A DNA stretch of 46,775 bases, from positions 1-46,775 of the forward strand of contig SBGX01000017.1 of assembly GCA_006226425.1 (NCBI GenBank), given 5' to 3'. This document shows, piece by piece, positions 37,998 to 46,092 of the stretch. The notes below the pieces were generated by a model. It was not told where the DNA came from. It did no database searches and was given only the letters and a program-made list of their open reading frames with translations. This stretch comes from Bacteroidota bacterium (GTDB taxonomy: Bacteria; Bacteroidota; Bacteroidia; Flavobacteriales_D; Crocinitomicaceae). The position numbers and the translations under genes were made by a program. Numbering within the stretch: position 1 is the first letter of the stretch; every line of letters begins with the position of its first letter.

Positions 37998-39629
37998 TTA
38001 TTCTTTGATGATCTGTCGGATATAACTGGCATTTCCGGATTGAACCCGAAGCGTATAGATCCCCTTTTCGAGTGAGGAAAGATCAAGTTCTGTTGTTTGT
38101 TGATTTTCCTGAAGTTGCTGATGAAGTACCTCTTTTCCCAGAAAATCAATCACCTGAATTTGACTGGGTTCATTCCTTGCCATTTCCATCTTGATCTGAA
38201 TTTTATCTTCACTCGGATTGGGGTAAATAAGCAGTTCATTTTCAGAATCCAAATCTTGAATCTCTAATACAGGAGTTGAACAGAGCGAGTTTTTATTCAA
38301 ATTGACGGTTTGGACCTGAGCACTTGTGTTTTCCGGAATGACTAGTGTTGGGGTCATGGTCAGGTCGATGGACTGTTTTCCTGTTGCGGTTGTTTCAACC
38401 ACCGGGTTCAGGTCGGTCACATACTCGCAATCAGTAATTTCACCACTACCTGCCGTTCGAAACAGGATGGCGTCTTCGTTCCAGTCGGTAGTGTCCGTGG
38501 TTACCCCCACAAAAGCCAAAGTATTTTGGTAGAGGACACAAGCATCATTGATCCAATCGAGGTGGCCCTGCTTATGTTTTTTAGCCCACCCCAGATTGCC
38601 ATTGGAATTGATCATCATGGTACTTCCGGTCCAATCGGATTCACTGTTTTCATAGTAAGCCGAAAGGACAAAGCTTCCCCCTGGTAATGAAGTAATGTTT
38701 AATGCCTCATCCCAGGAGTTAGGAATTCCATATTTATTCTGCCACTTAATAGCTCCGGAGGTATCAACATGAATGACCCAAAGATCAGCTTCAAAAGTAG
38801 TTGGATCAACTGAGTTTCCGGGTAAAAAATACCCCCCGGCGGCTGCCTCCGAAAAGTTCCACATTGACTCGTCATCGGTATCTCCATAGGCGTATTGCCA
38901 AATGATATTCCCATTGTTTGGATTTAGCTTGGCCAGATACATATCTGTTCCTCCATGTCCATCACCGTCACTGACTCCCCCGATCAAGAAATGCCCGTTC
39001 TGATCCACCAGTCCCCGTGCAACATATTCTCCGTAAGGTCCTCCTGGACTATCCTCCCCGGCCGTACCATAGCAATTTTGCCAGAGAATATTTCCTGCTG
39101 TATCCAGTTTGACGCTCCAAAGGTCTGTAGCTCCTGCTCCAAAGGAGTTCGTTCCACCACATACATAGTAAACGGGTCCATTGAGACTAATAGACCAGGC
39201 TTGATCTACCCCGCTACCACCGAGTTTTTTTTGCCAGGAAACATTTCCATCGCGATCTGTTTTTATAATCCAGAAATCCGATTCTGCTGCTCCAAAGGAC
39301 TTGGTCCAACCGACAATGATCAGGCCACTATCCAGGGTTTCCTTCACATCCAATGCCATGTCATCTCCATCTCCACCATATGTTTTCGACCACAAAACAT
39401 CACCATTTTGTGTGGTTTTTACCACTAATACATCGAGATTTTCTCCCGTACTAAAAGCATCAGTCCCTCCGACCATCACCAAAGAAGAGTCACTGGTTTG
39501 AATAATTGTCTCTATTTCCTCCCCGCCATTGGGAGACCCCAAATTCTCAAAATAATAGTTGTTCTGGCCGAAGGCCACTGAAATACAGAAACAGCATGCA
39601 AGCCGAAAAAAATGCTTCGCGTTTGACAT
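37998..39629 (-). CDS. T9SS-secreted beta-propeller-like protein
   Basis: 543 residues from the ATG at 39629 (an upstream ATG at 39683 adds an unlikely extension before the signal peptide). Signal peptide ending near VAFGQ. At least six tandem blades follow, with the pattern D-x-W-x-x-K-x-D-x-x-G-x-x-x-W-x-x-x-Y/L-G-G/T-x-x-x-D. The C-terminal 80 or so residues, starting at LLIYPNPSED, are a type A sorting domain of the type IX secretion system, ending in SYIRQIIKE. The protein is therefore exported and probably attached to the cell surface. Cargo role unknown. Confidence 0.85.
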   Translation of the reverse strand: MSNAKHFFRLACCFCISVAFGQNNYYFENLGSPNGGEEIETIIQTSDSSLVMVGGTDAFSTGENLDVLVVKTTQNGDVLWSKTYGGDGDDMALDVKETLDSGLIIVGWTKSFGAAESDFWIIKTDRDGNVSWQKKLGGSGVDQAWSISLNGPVYYVCGGTNSFGAGATDLWSVKLDTAGNILWQNCYGTAGEDSPGGPYGEYVARGLVDQNGHFLIGGVSDGDGHGGTDMYLAKLNPNNGNIIWQYAYGDTDDESMWNFSEAAAGGYFLPGNSVDPTTFEADLWVIHVDTSGAIKWQNKYGIPNSWDEALNITSLPGGSFVLSAYYENSESDWTGSTMMINSNGNLGWAKKHKQGHLDWINDACVLYQNTLAFVGVTTDTTDWNEDAILFRTAGSGEITDCEYVTDLNPVVETTATGKQSIDLTMTPTLVIPENTSAQVQTVNLNKNSLCSTPVLEIQDLDSENELLIYPNPSEDKIQIKMEMARNEPSQIQVIDFLGKEVLHQQLQENQQTTELDLSSLEKGIYTLRVQSGNASYIRQIIKE

Positions 39630-39735
39630 AGTGGTTGATTGAATGAGTTGCTTACAAGATAGTGAAAACAAATGGGAAATCAATTCCAGACCTGGAAATA
39701 ATTATGAACGCATTAGATCTCATGGATTTGTTTCA

Positions 39736-40584
39736 TCATGGATTGCAAACATCACAATAGGTAGGGTCTTCGAAATTCTTTGATTGTGGGAAGTACTTTG
39801 TTTCTGAGAACATACAGTTTTTGCACGTATATCTGTGGGCGAGTGTTGATCTTGTGGGATAGTGGCAATGCGAACACGGCAGTCCCGGGATGAATTCTTG
39901 AATCCAATATCCAGGGAAATGACATTTTGGACAACAGGAACATGCTTTTTGAACCAGGTTTTTGGTAGCCTTCTCAATAGCCTTCATTCTTTTGGGGTTG
40001 AACAGTGCGCGCATGTCTGTTTCCAACCAAATAGATTTGTGCCTTTGTAACAGGTCCTTTACATGACGTTCTAGGTCAACGGTGGAAGTGATGCCTTTTA
40101 TTAGCTCTGAAAAACCAGATTCTTTGTCTTTTAAGATCAGTCCATGGTCCGGAAAAAGTGCCGATCTGGCGAATTCGAATGCAGCATCCAGAGAGTCTAT
40201 TTCAGCTCCTGATATATTGGTGTCGGTAGTGAGTTCTCTACCGAAGATTTCCAAATTGTTTTCGCGATCCATCATCAGAACAATCTCATCATCGGCTTGT
40301 GCAAAGAATAAGGAGGGGTGCTGCCCGAAAGATCCCTCGCTGGCAATGGCCAGATCACAGGAGGTAATCTCCATAGCAAGCCTGCATTTTTGCCTGGCGG
40401 CATCTATCGGGCTAAGCAAGCGTTCGGTTTCTCCAGAGAAAGTTCCAAGTAAATCGGTATTTATTTCAGCCACAACTGACTCAAGTCCCAATTGATCTTT
40501 AAGAATAGGAGCAATGACTCTTTCTTTTTGGTGCATTGTTGCGATCACAACTTTCCGCTTCGCGAACAGCGTTTTGTCTTTCAT
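39736..40584 (-). CDS. DUF6671-family protein with zinc-ribbon-like tail
   Basis: 282 residues. The N-terminal two thirds carry the DUF6671 blocks IATMHQKERVIAP, NTDLLGTFSGE and LAIASEGSFGQHPS. The C-terminal 80 or so residues have four CxxC pairs or near-pairs (CCPKC, PCSHC, TCKNC, YCDVC), which could bind two zinc ions. It is the last gene of the dabB-dabA operon, 12 bp downstream of the 104-residue protein. Biochemical function is not known to me. Its placement suggests a role in inorganic-carbon uptake or its control. Confidence 0.8.
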   Translation of the reverse strand: MKDKTLFAKRKVVIATMHQKERVIAPILKDQLGLESVVAEINTDLLGTFSGETERLLSPIDAARQKCRLAMEITSCDLAIASEGSFGQHPSLFFAQADDEIVLMMDRENNLEIFGRELTTDTNISGAEIDSLDAAFEFARSALFPDHGLILKDKESGFSELIKGITSTVDLERHVKDLLQRHKSIWLETDMRALFNPKRMKAIEKATKNLVQKACSCCPKCHFPGYWIQEFIPGLPCSHCHYPTRSTLAHRYTCKNCMFSETKYFPQSKNFEDPTYCDVCNP

Positions 40585-40596
40585 GGCTGTTAGGAA

Positions 40597-40911
40597 CTAA
40601 CCAATCCGTTCAAACTCCAGTGATGTGGTGTTTTTCTTTTTACTAATGAGTTCGATTGAAAATTTCACATCGAAAAGATCTCCTTCATCCATTTGTTTCA
40701 TCAATTCGAAATTCAATTTCTTTTTGAGTTCAGAAAGTCGTGCTATTCGGTCTTTCCAACTACTCGTTTTTTTGGAATGATCATTTTCCCACTCACTAAT
40801 TGAGCGTTGTCCAAAGGAATTGATTTGTGAATCAATAATATCACTGATGATGTGCTGAAGTTCATCGTTGCTGACATTTAGGCTGCCAATTGAATATTTT
40901 TTTGTTTCCAT
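40597..40911 (-). CDS. Small protein of unknown function in the dab operon
   Basis: 104 residues from the ATG at 40911 (METKKYSIG...). A longer frame reaches 41022 inside dabA and is rejected. No signal peptide or membrane segment. Predicted mostly helical with a charged central part (SEWENDHSKKTSSWKDRIARL), then a beta-like end (DVKFSIELISKKK). No family recognised. It lies 10 bp after dabA and 12 bp before the DUF6671 gene, all in one direction, so co-expression with the DAB pump is likely. Confidence 0.7.
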   Translation of the reverse strand: METKKYSIGSLNVSNDELQHIISDIIDSQINSFGQRSISEWENDHSKKTSSWKDRIARLSELKKKLNFELMKQMDEGDLFDVKFSIELISKKKNTTSLEFERIG

Positions 40912-40921
40912 GACTTGAAGT

Positions 40922-43357
40922 TTATATGATTTGGTATTCTTGTTTTGTGGTTTTTTTCGGGGCACTGATGCTGTCCCAGTTAAGATTTGACAGGTATTTA
41001 TTTTCAACTTTTCCGTCGTCATTCAGGCTAAAAAGAGTTAGCCACTGGTTGTCAAAAAGTTGTTTGATGTGGTGATGCTTCTCAAGGATAGAGTTGATGT
41101 TTTTTATAGGTGCTCCGATAAAAACGCACAACCTGTTTGGAAGGTGTTGGAAATGTTCTCCATCATGCACTGACTGCAAAGGGAGCCCTGTTTTAAGATC
41201 ACCTCCGGAGCCTTCAATTACTCCAATTCCGGCTGTCACATTGTGCAGGGTTTTGTTTCCGGCGCCCAGATTTTGTTGGTCAGTTACACTCGCATAGTAC
41301 TGAAGATTGATCCAACTAGTTACTACCATTGGTGCCGTCATGATCGTTTCGAGAATTTTTAAATCTGCGTCATGTTTCCAGTTATAGTTATGTAGGAATG
41401 TTTTTCCTTGAAGATCCAGACCGCGACTGTTAGATCGAGGGGCCACAATGAATGAATGACATCCCGCCAGACCCCACTCAGGTCTTACTTGAGACCAGTC
41501 CATTCCTCGCGAAATGAGGTTGGTATAGCCTCTTTCACTGAAGCGAAGTGATCTTTCAGTCCTTGACGTAGCTGAAGCTTTTGAGAAGGTGTCTTGAATT
41601 TCCTGGATAAGTTCCCTGTGATCAGTCGACAAATTCTGATCCGGATAGAGTGTCAATTCGTCGCTTGTTGTGTCGTGAAGACCTGCGACAAACAATGTTT
41701 TATTCGGAATCTGAATATTCTGATTCAACAATCTTTTTCGGATCTTCGGGTCATTTAATATTTGGGCTGCTGTAAGGGCATTTATTTTTCCAGAATGGCC
41801 GCCACATGCGCCACATTCCAATCCACTTGCGTGAGGGTTGTTTGTAGATGAAGAACCGTGACCAATAATCGTTACTAGTGGCGTCAATCGGTCTTTTAAG
41901 CCACTCAAAGTAAGAAAGGAGGCGGACATATCCAGTTTCTGCTCAAATGGAATTTCAGATAAATCCAAAACTTCGTGAGAATCGACTTCAATTGTTTTTG
42001 CGAAATTTGCCCCTTTCTTCAGATTAAAACGGAAGGAGTCTTTGATTAGTTTGGATAGAAAGAAGACTCCGTATGGACTTACAAAACTGAAAGCAGAGGT
42101 GGCTCCGGATTTGAAAAGCTTGAACAACCTCGTGAATGTGTCATTTGAAATCTTTCTGTTTCTTGTTTTCTCAAGATTCTCTTGGTCGCTGCTGGACTCA
42201 TTGACAATCGGCCCTGAAGGAATGAGCACCGGACACTGATTTTTTCCTTTGTCGAAGCCGATGGGTTTATAGTTAATTGGAAAGGCAAAAAAACCGGCAA
42301 ACCCAAGAGTTTCGATTTTGTCATCATGATTTTCAATGTGTCTCCGAAGTGTCTCTGATCGTACATCAATACAAAAGATAGCCTGCGCTTTGGGGTTTGC
42401 CGGATTCAAAGTAGCCTGTTTTCGAGTATTTATTTTGTGAAGCATGGCATGCTCATGAGCCAGGTCAAATGCGTCCTGAAGGATCAATTCGTGCTCCAGA
42501 ACACTATTTGTATCAGCATAAGGCACCCTGGCAAAGCGACCTAAATTTTCCGTCCAAATTTTTTCCTTTTGGGAATCTTCCACCGAAGTGAAAAATGCGT
42601 ATTCCCAACAGAGGATGATAGTCAGGAAATCAGAAAGATTCTGTGTCGGACTGTGATACATTTGATTGTTCCAGTCCATTCCGGAAATGAAGCTGGCCCA
42701 TCCCAGTATTTTTAGTAATAAGGTGTGCAGGTAGGCCTCCAGCTGTTCTTCCGAAACTCCCAGTTCGTCAATAATGAAATGTTGTACTTCAAGGCGATCT
42801 TTGGGTAGAAGCGATATTGTTTTTCGAAATTTCCCTATTCCGGCGATTTCGGGACTTAAGTCTACCTGCGCCTCTTCAAACCATGCATCGAAAAGCGGTT
42901 TTTCGGATGGAGCATTCCAGATAGCTTGAAAATTATCAAAATAAGATGCGGCCCAGGATGAAACGGAGTCAATCATGATTTCATTTGGATCACGTTGTGA
43001 TGGCTTATTGAACAAATCCAAAACAGTTTTGAGACGCTCGTTCACGGTTTTATGAGGATCCAATGATTTCAATGTGAACAGGTAGTCCTCGACCTCCTGA
43101 AATCGACCATTTTGCACAAGAGCCTGTTTCAAGTTTTCAAGCGAGATCTCCCCCTGATCCAATTTTTCAAGGTAGAAGGATAGTGGAAGGGTCATCCGAA
43201 TAGAAGATCTTTCGGAAAGCAATTTTGCAGCGTCCTGAAAATGCAGATCAGAAAGTCCCATGTATGGATTGACTGCGACATAATTTTTTAGTGGCCACAA
43301 CGGAGCGATTTTTTTGCAGCAATCCTCAATGAGTTGGTTGTACATTTGATTTTTCAT
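40922..43357 (-). CDS. dabA: Inorganic-carbon accumulation subunit DabA (DUF2309)
   Basis: 811-residue soluble or peripheral subunit of the DAB bicarbonate/CO2 pump, a beta-carbonic-anhydrase-like protein. It is thought to hydrate CO2 vectorially, driven by the cation flux through DabB. The zinc ligands correspond to those reported for Halothiobacillus DabA2: C329 and D331 (FCIDVRSE), H500 (IIGHGS), and C515 (GLECGACGG). The 15-residue spacing from His to the second Cys matches. Other DUF2309 blocks include the N-terminal WPLKNYVAVNPYMG and the RSNSRGLDLQGKTFLHNYNW segment. Lies 13 bp after dabB. No carbonic anhydrase or RuBisCO gene is in the window. Confidence 0.93.
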   Translation of the reverse strand: MKNQMYNQLIEDCCKKIAPLWPLKNYVAVNPYMGLSDLHFQDAAKLLSERSSIRMTLPLSFYLEKLDQGEISLENLKQALVQNGRFQEVEDYLFTLKSLDPHKTVNERLKTVLDLFNKPSQRDPNEIMIDSVSSWAASYFDNFQAIWNAPSEKPLFDAWFEEAQVDLSPEIAGIGKFRKTISLLPKDRLEVQHFIIDELGVSEEQLEAYLHTLLLKILGWASFISGMDWNNQMYHSPTQNLSDFLTIILCWEYAFFTSVEDSQKEKIWTENLGRFARVPYADTNSVLEHELILQDAFDLAHEHAMLHKINTRKQATLNPANPKAQAIFCIDVRSETLRRHIENHDDKIETLGFAGFFAFPINYKPIGFDKGKNQCPVLIPSGPIVNESSSDQENLEKTRNRKISNDTFTRLFKLFKSGATSAFSFVSPYGVFFLSKLIKDSFRFNLKKGANFAKTIEVDSHEVLDLSEIPFEQKLDMSASFLTLSGLKDRLTPLVTIIGHGSSSTNNPHASGLECGACGGHSGKINALTAAQILNDPKIRKRLLNQNIQIPNKTLFVAGLHDTTSDELTLYPDQNLSTDHRELIQEIQDTFSKASATSRTERSLRFSERGYTNLISRGMDWSQVRPEWGLAGCHSFIVAPRSNSRGLDLQGKTFLHNYNWKHDADLKILETIMTAPMVVTSWINLQYYASVTDQQNLGAGNKTLHNVTAGIGVIEGSGGDLKTGLPLQSVHDGEHFQHLPNRLCVFIGAPIKNINSILEKHHHIKQLFDNQWLTLFSLNDDGKVENKYLSNLNWDSISAPKKTTKQEYQII

Positions 43358-43370
43358 GATAAGAGAAGGT

Positions 43371-44933
43371 TTATTTTTGAGACACTTTTATTATTCTTGA
43401 CAAGAGCAGATCGATATAGAGTCCATTCCTCAAATGGACCCTAAGGGATTTCCCAAAAAACTTTCGGGAAGGGACACTTATGACGAGCTGAAGAAGAGTT
43501 GCCCCCAAGAAGGCCCCAAGAAGTAGGTAAATGATGAGTAGTCTGCTTGGTTTAAGAGTCTCTGGATGTGGAATTTCTCCTGTTACGAGGATCTCCATAC
43601 CCGATTCCATAAGGTAAAATAGGGTAATGGTAGCAATTGCGATGAGAAGAGCTTTTCCTCCAGTAAACAAGGCATTTTTGGCGTCCAGTGAATAATTCAA
43701 TAAAGCAAAGGCCCCCATGAAAATAATAAGCCCCAGGTATGCGAGAGGACTTGATATATCTAAGAAGCCAGAGATGAGATAAAATAAGGAGCTATACAGG
43801 ACAATGGTTAAGACGAATGCAAAGAGGCTGTTACTGGACCTTCCCAATCTGGTGTAATGCTCCGTGTTGATGCTTCTAACATCTTCGATGACAGATCCGG
43901 ATTTTAAGAAAGCATGTGCTTTGTAGAAGGAGTGAGAAACGAGATGCAATAGTGCGGCTGAGTACAGTCCAAATCCGCATAGCATGAGTGAAAAGCCCAT
44001 ATGACCAATGCTTGAGTACACCAGTCCGGATTTAATGCTGGACTGCGTAATATGAGTTACAGATCCAAAAATGGCTGAAAAACCACCAATGAAGAGAAGC
44101 AAAATGGGAGTGATTTCCGAACTTTGAAAAATGGGAGAAAATCGAATGATTAAAAAAGGACCGGCATTCAGCAGACCGGCGTGGAGAAGTGCTGAAACCG
44201 GCGTAGGTGATTCGAGAACCCCAATTAGCCAGGTGTGAAAGGGGAATTGGACCGACTTGAAGACGGCTGTAAGTCCTAAAAGAACACAGATCGTTTCCAT
44301 TTTCCCGGAACTCAGGAGTAATTCGATGGAGTAGTTTTCGTATAAGAGCGAAGAGAGATCTCCCGTGCCTGTGACCGAATAGATGATTGAAAACGAGGCA
44401 AACAAACACAGATCCGCAATCCTGGCCATGATAAACTTGGTCTTTGCCGACAATAAGGCCTTTTTACGCTCTGGATAAAGCGTCAGTAATTTTTGCAGAC
44501 CAAGACTGGTGATTACCCACATGAGGTAGATACCAAGCAGGTTGCCGGAAAGGGTCAAAAGTTGGACCGATCCAACAATGAGGAAGAATATACGGGTGAA
44601 GATTACGAAACGAGGGTCGCCGTCAAGATAGTTGATGCTAAATCGATATACAAAAAATGCGATGATCGATACCATACCGAACATAATCAGGCTGAGCATG
44701 TCAATTCTTAAAGAGAGACCGAGTCCATTGATATCAAAAAGTTCAAGAGGATGAGCCCCAGAGAAGGAATAGAGCGTTGTGCCAAATACAATCGAAAGAA
44801 GAGAAGTAATTCCGCTCAAGTTAGCTATGAGTTTGATGTGCCGTTTACTTTTTGTTTGTTGGAAGGCAATGAAAAGGACCCAGTGAAGAAGAGAGGGTAG
44901 GAGGATTAATAAAGCACAAAGTTTTTCTGACAT
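43371..44933 (-). CDS. dabB: DabB, NuoL-like membrane subunit of the DAB pump
   Basis: 520-residue, multi-pass membrane protein of the proton-conducting antiporter-like family. It keeps the TM7 lysine K226 (FKSVQFPFHTWL), HAGLLNAGPFL and YSSIGHMGFSL blocks. The NuoL TM5 glutamate (E143 in WEGVG of the window's own NuoL) is replaced by V140 in WVITSLGL, in keeping with DabB rather than NuoL. It is the first gene of the operon and supplies the ion flux that powers DabA. Divergent from lysR with an 82-bp intergenic region holding its promoter. Confidence 0.9.
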   Translation of the reverse strand: MSEKLCALLILLPSLLHWVLFIAFQQTKSKRHIKLIANLSGITSLLSIVFGTTLYSFSGAHPLELFDINGLGLSLRIDMLSLIMFGMVSIIAFFVYRFSINYLDGDPRFVIFTRIFFLIVGSVQLLTLSGNLLGIYLMWVITSLGLQKLLTLYPERKKALLSAKTKFIMARIADLCLFASFSIIYSVTGTGDLSSLLYENYSIELLLSSGKMETICVLLGLTAVFKSVQFPFHTWLIGVLESPTPVSALLHAGLLNAGPFLIIRFSPIFQSSEITPILLLFIGGFSAIFGSVTHITQSSIKSGLVYSSIGHMGFSLMLCGFGLYSAALLHLVSHSFYKAHAFLKSGSVIEDVRSINTEHYTRLGRSSNSLFAFVLTIVLYSSLFYLISGFLDISSPLAYLGLIIFMGAFALLNYSLDAKNALFTGGKALLIAIATITLFYLMESGMEILVTGEIPHPETLKPSRLLIIYLLLGAFLGATLLQLVISVPSRKFFGKSLRVHLRNGLYIDLLLSRIIKVSQK

Positions 44934-44949
44934 GACATTTATTTTTAAG

Positions 44950-44957
44950 CAAAACTA
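44950..44957 (-). promoter_or_regulatory. -7 promoter element of the dabB operon
   Basis: Read on the minus strand this is TAGTTTTG, an exact TAnnTTTG element. It predicts transcription from about 44943, 10 bases before the dabB start codon. No TTTG -33 element sits at the usual distance upstream, which suggests that the promoter needs an activator. Confidence 0.6.
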
Positions 44958-44972
44958 CGTACGAAAAATCAT

Positions 44973-44988
44973 ATATAAATATTTATAT
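44973..44988. promoter_or_regulatory. Perfect 16-bp palindrome, probable LysR-type activation site
   Basis: ATATAAAT / ATTTATAT is a perfect inverted repeat with no spacer, centred about 37 bp upstream of the predicted dabB transcription start. LysR-type regulators often contact a site near -35 to -40. AT-rich sequence makes chance palindromes more likely. Confidence 0.45.
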
Positions 44989-44995
44989 TCGCAAT

Positions 44996-45014
44996 AATTA
45001 TTATAAATATAATT
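44996..45014. promoter_or_regulatory. Dyad with T-N11-A, probable LysR recognition site
   Basis: AATTAT and ATAATT flank a 7-base spacer. A T-N11-A pair (44999, 45011) lies symmetrically about the centre at 45005, about 62 bp upstream of the predicted dabB start. This matches the usual recognition-site position for LysR-type proteins. It also abuts the lysR start codon, so binding could autorepress the regulator. Confidence 0.45.
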
Positions 45015-45015
45015 A

Positions 45016-45909
45016 ATGAATTATACAATTAATCAACTCCGTGTATTTATCAAAGTGGTTGAAAAACAAAGCATTACTAAGGCTGCAGAGGAGCTTCATA
45101 TGACTCAGCCTGCGGTCTCTATTCAGCTCAAAAATTTTCAAGATCAGTTCTCTATTCCACTAACTGAATTGGTCGGAAGGACGATCCACATCACTGATTT
45201 TGGCCGGGATGTTTTCCAAATTTCAGAACGTATTTTTGAAGAATTGAGTCTGCTTAAGTTTAAAACGAAGGAGTATGAAGGTTTACTTACAGGGAATCTA
45301 AAGATCTCATCCGCCTCCACAGGGAAGTATGTTATTCCCTTTTTTCTTTCAGCATTTTTAAATGATAATCAGGGCATTGATTTGAAGCTTGATGTAACAA
45401 ATAAAAGCAAGGTCATTGAAAGTCTTCGAAAGAATGAGATTGACTTTGCGATTGTTTCTGTTCTCCCGGAAGACGTAGAAGTACATGAGGAGTTATTGTT
45501 GGAAAACAGACTTTTTTTAATCGGAAATGAGATGAACTATCAGGATAAAATGCCTTTGATATATAGAGAAGAAGGTTCGGCGACCAGGAAGTCCATGGAA
45601 TCCTATTTCAAATCATCCAGAGGAAAAGGACCCAAGAGAATTGAACTGACTTCAAATGAAGCAGTTAAACAAGCTGTGATTGCAGGTTTGGGACATTCAA
45701 TTTTACCGGTTATTGGAATTAAGAACGAATTAATCGAAGGTTCTTTGAAAATTATTAAGAGTAAGGGACTTCCAATCAAAACAGAATGGAGGTTGATTTG
45801 GCTTAAAAACAAGCAACTTTCTCCAGTAGCCACAGCCTATCTGGATTATGTAAAATTGAACAAGAAGCAAATAATGGATTCACACTTTGACTGGTATGAT
45901 CAATTGTAG
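45016..45909 (+). CDS. LysR-type transcriptional regulator of the dab operon
   Basis: 297 residues. Winged HTH at 1-60 (INQLRVFIKVVEKQSITKAA...MTQPAVSIQL), then a two-lobed periplasmic-binding-like effector domain (about 90-290) with ISSASTGKYVIPFFL at its start. The sequence layout is like CbbR-type regulators of carbon fixation genes. Divergent from dabB; LysR genes next to dabAB are common in DAB loci. The effector is unknown, but a metabolite that reports carbon status is plausible. Confidence 0.85.
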   Translation: MNYTINQLRVFIKVVEKQSITKAAEELHMTQPAVSIQLKNFQDQFSIPLTELVGRTIHITDFGRDVFQISERIFEELSLLKFKTKEYEGLLTGNLKISSASTGKYVIPFFLSAFLNDNQGIDLKLDVTNKSKVIESLRKNEIDFAIVSVLPEDVEVHEELLLENRLFLIGNEMNYQDKMPLIYREEGSATRKSMESYFKSSRGKGPKRIELTSNEAVKQAVIAGLGHSILPVIGIKNELIEGSLKIIKSKGLPIKTEWRLIWLKNKQLSPVATAYLDYVKLNKKQIMDSHFDWYDQL

Positions 45910-46037
45910 TTATAATGGTGATCCCACCAGGATGAATCTCTGTGATCAAATGGAGAAAAACATGTTAACCCTATTTTGTGTAATTGATTGTATTTCAAAT
46001 ATTTAATTTAACATCCTTTCACAGTCACTTAAAATAA

Positions 46038-46074
46038 ATACACTTGACTTGCGTTTAAAGTGTATGTAAATTTG
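46038..46074 (+). promoter_or_regulatory. Integrase promoter with overlapping inverted repeat
   Basis: TTG at 46044-46046, 20-base spacer, TAAATTTG at 46067-46074 (exact TAnnTTTG). An inverted repeat ATACACTT (46038-46045) / AAGTGTAT (46058-46065) with a 12-base spacer overlaps the -33 element and spacer, so it may be a repressor operator. A tandem TGTATGTAAA repeat (46061-46070 and 46073-46082) follows. Confidence 0.45.
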
Positions 46075-46092
46075 TATGTAAAATTGAGCGGG

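Noticed and set aside
43371-44933. A second, orphan nuoL
   Set aside because: The gene is next to dabA, lacks the TM5 glutamate and is shorter than NuoL, so DabB is the better call.
45916-45929. TGGTG-ATCC-CACCA hairpin after lysR as a terminator
   Set aside because: The stem is only five base pairs and no T run follows.
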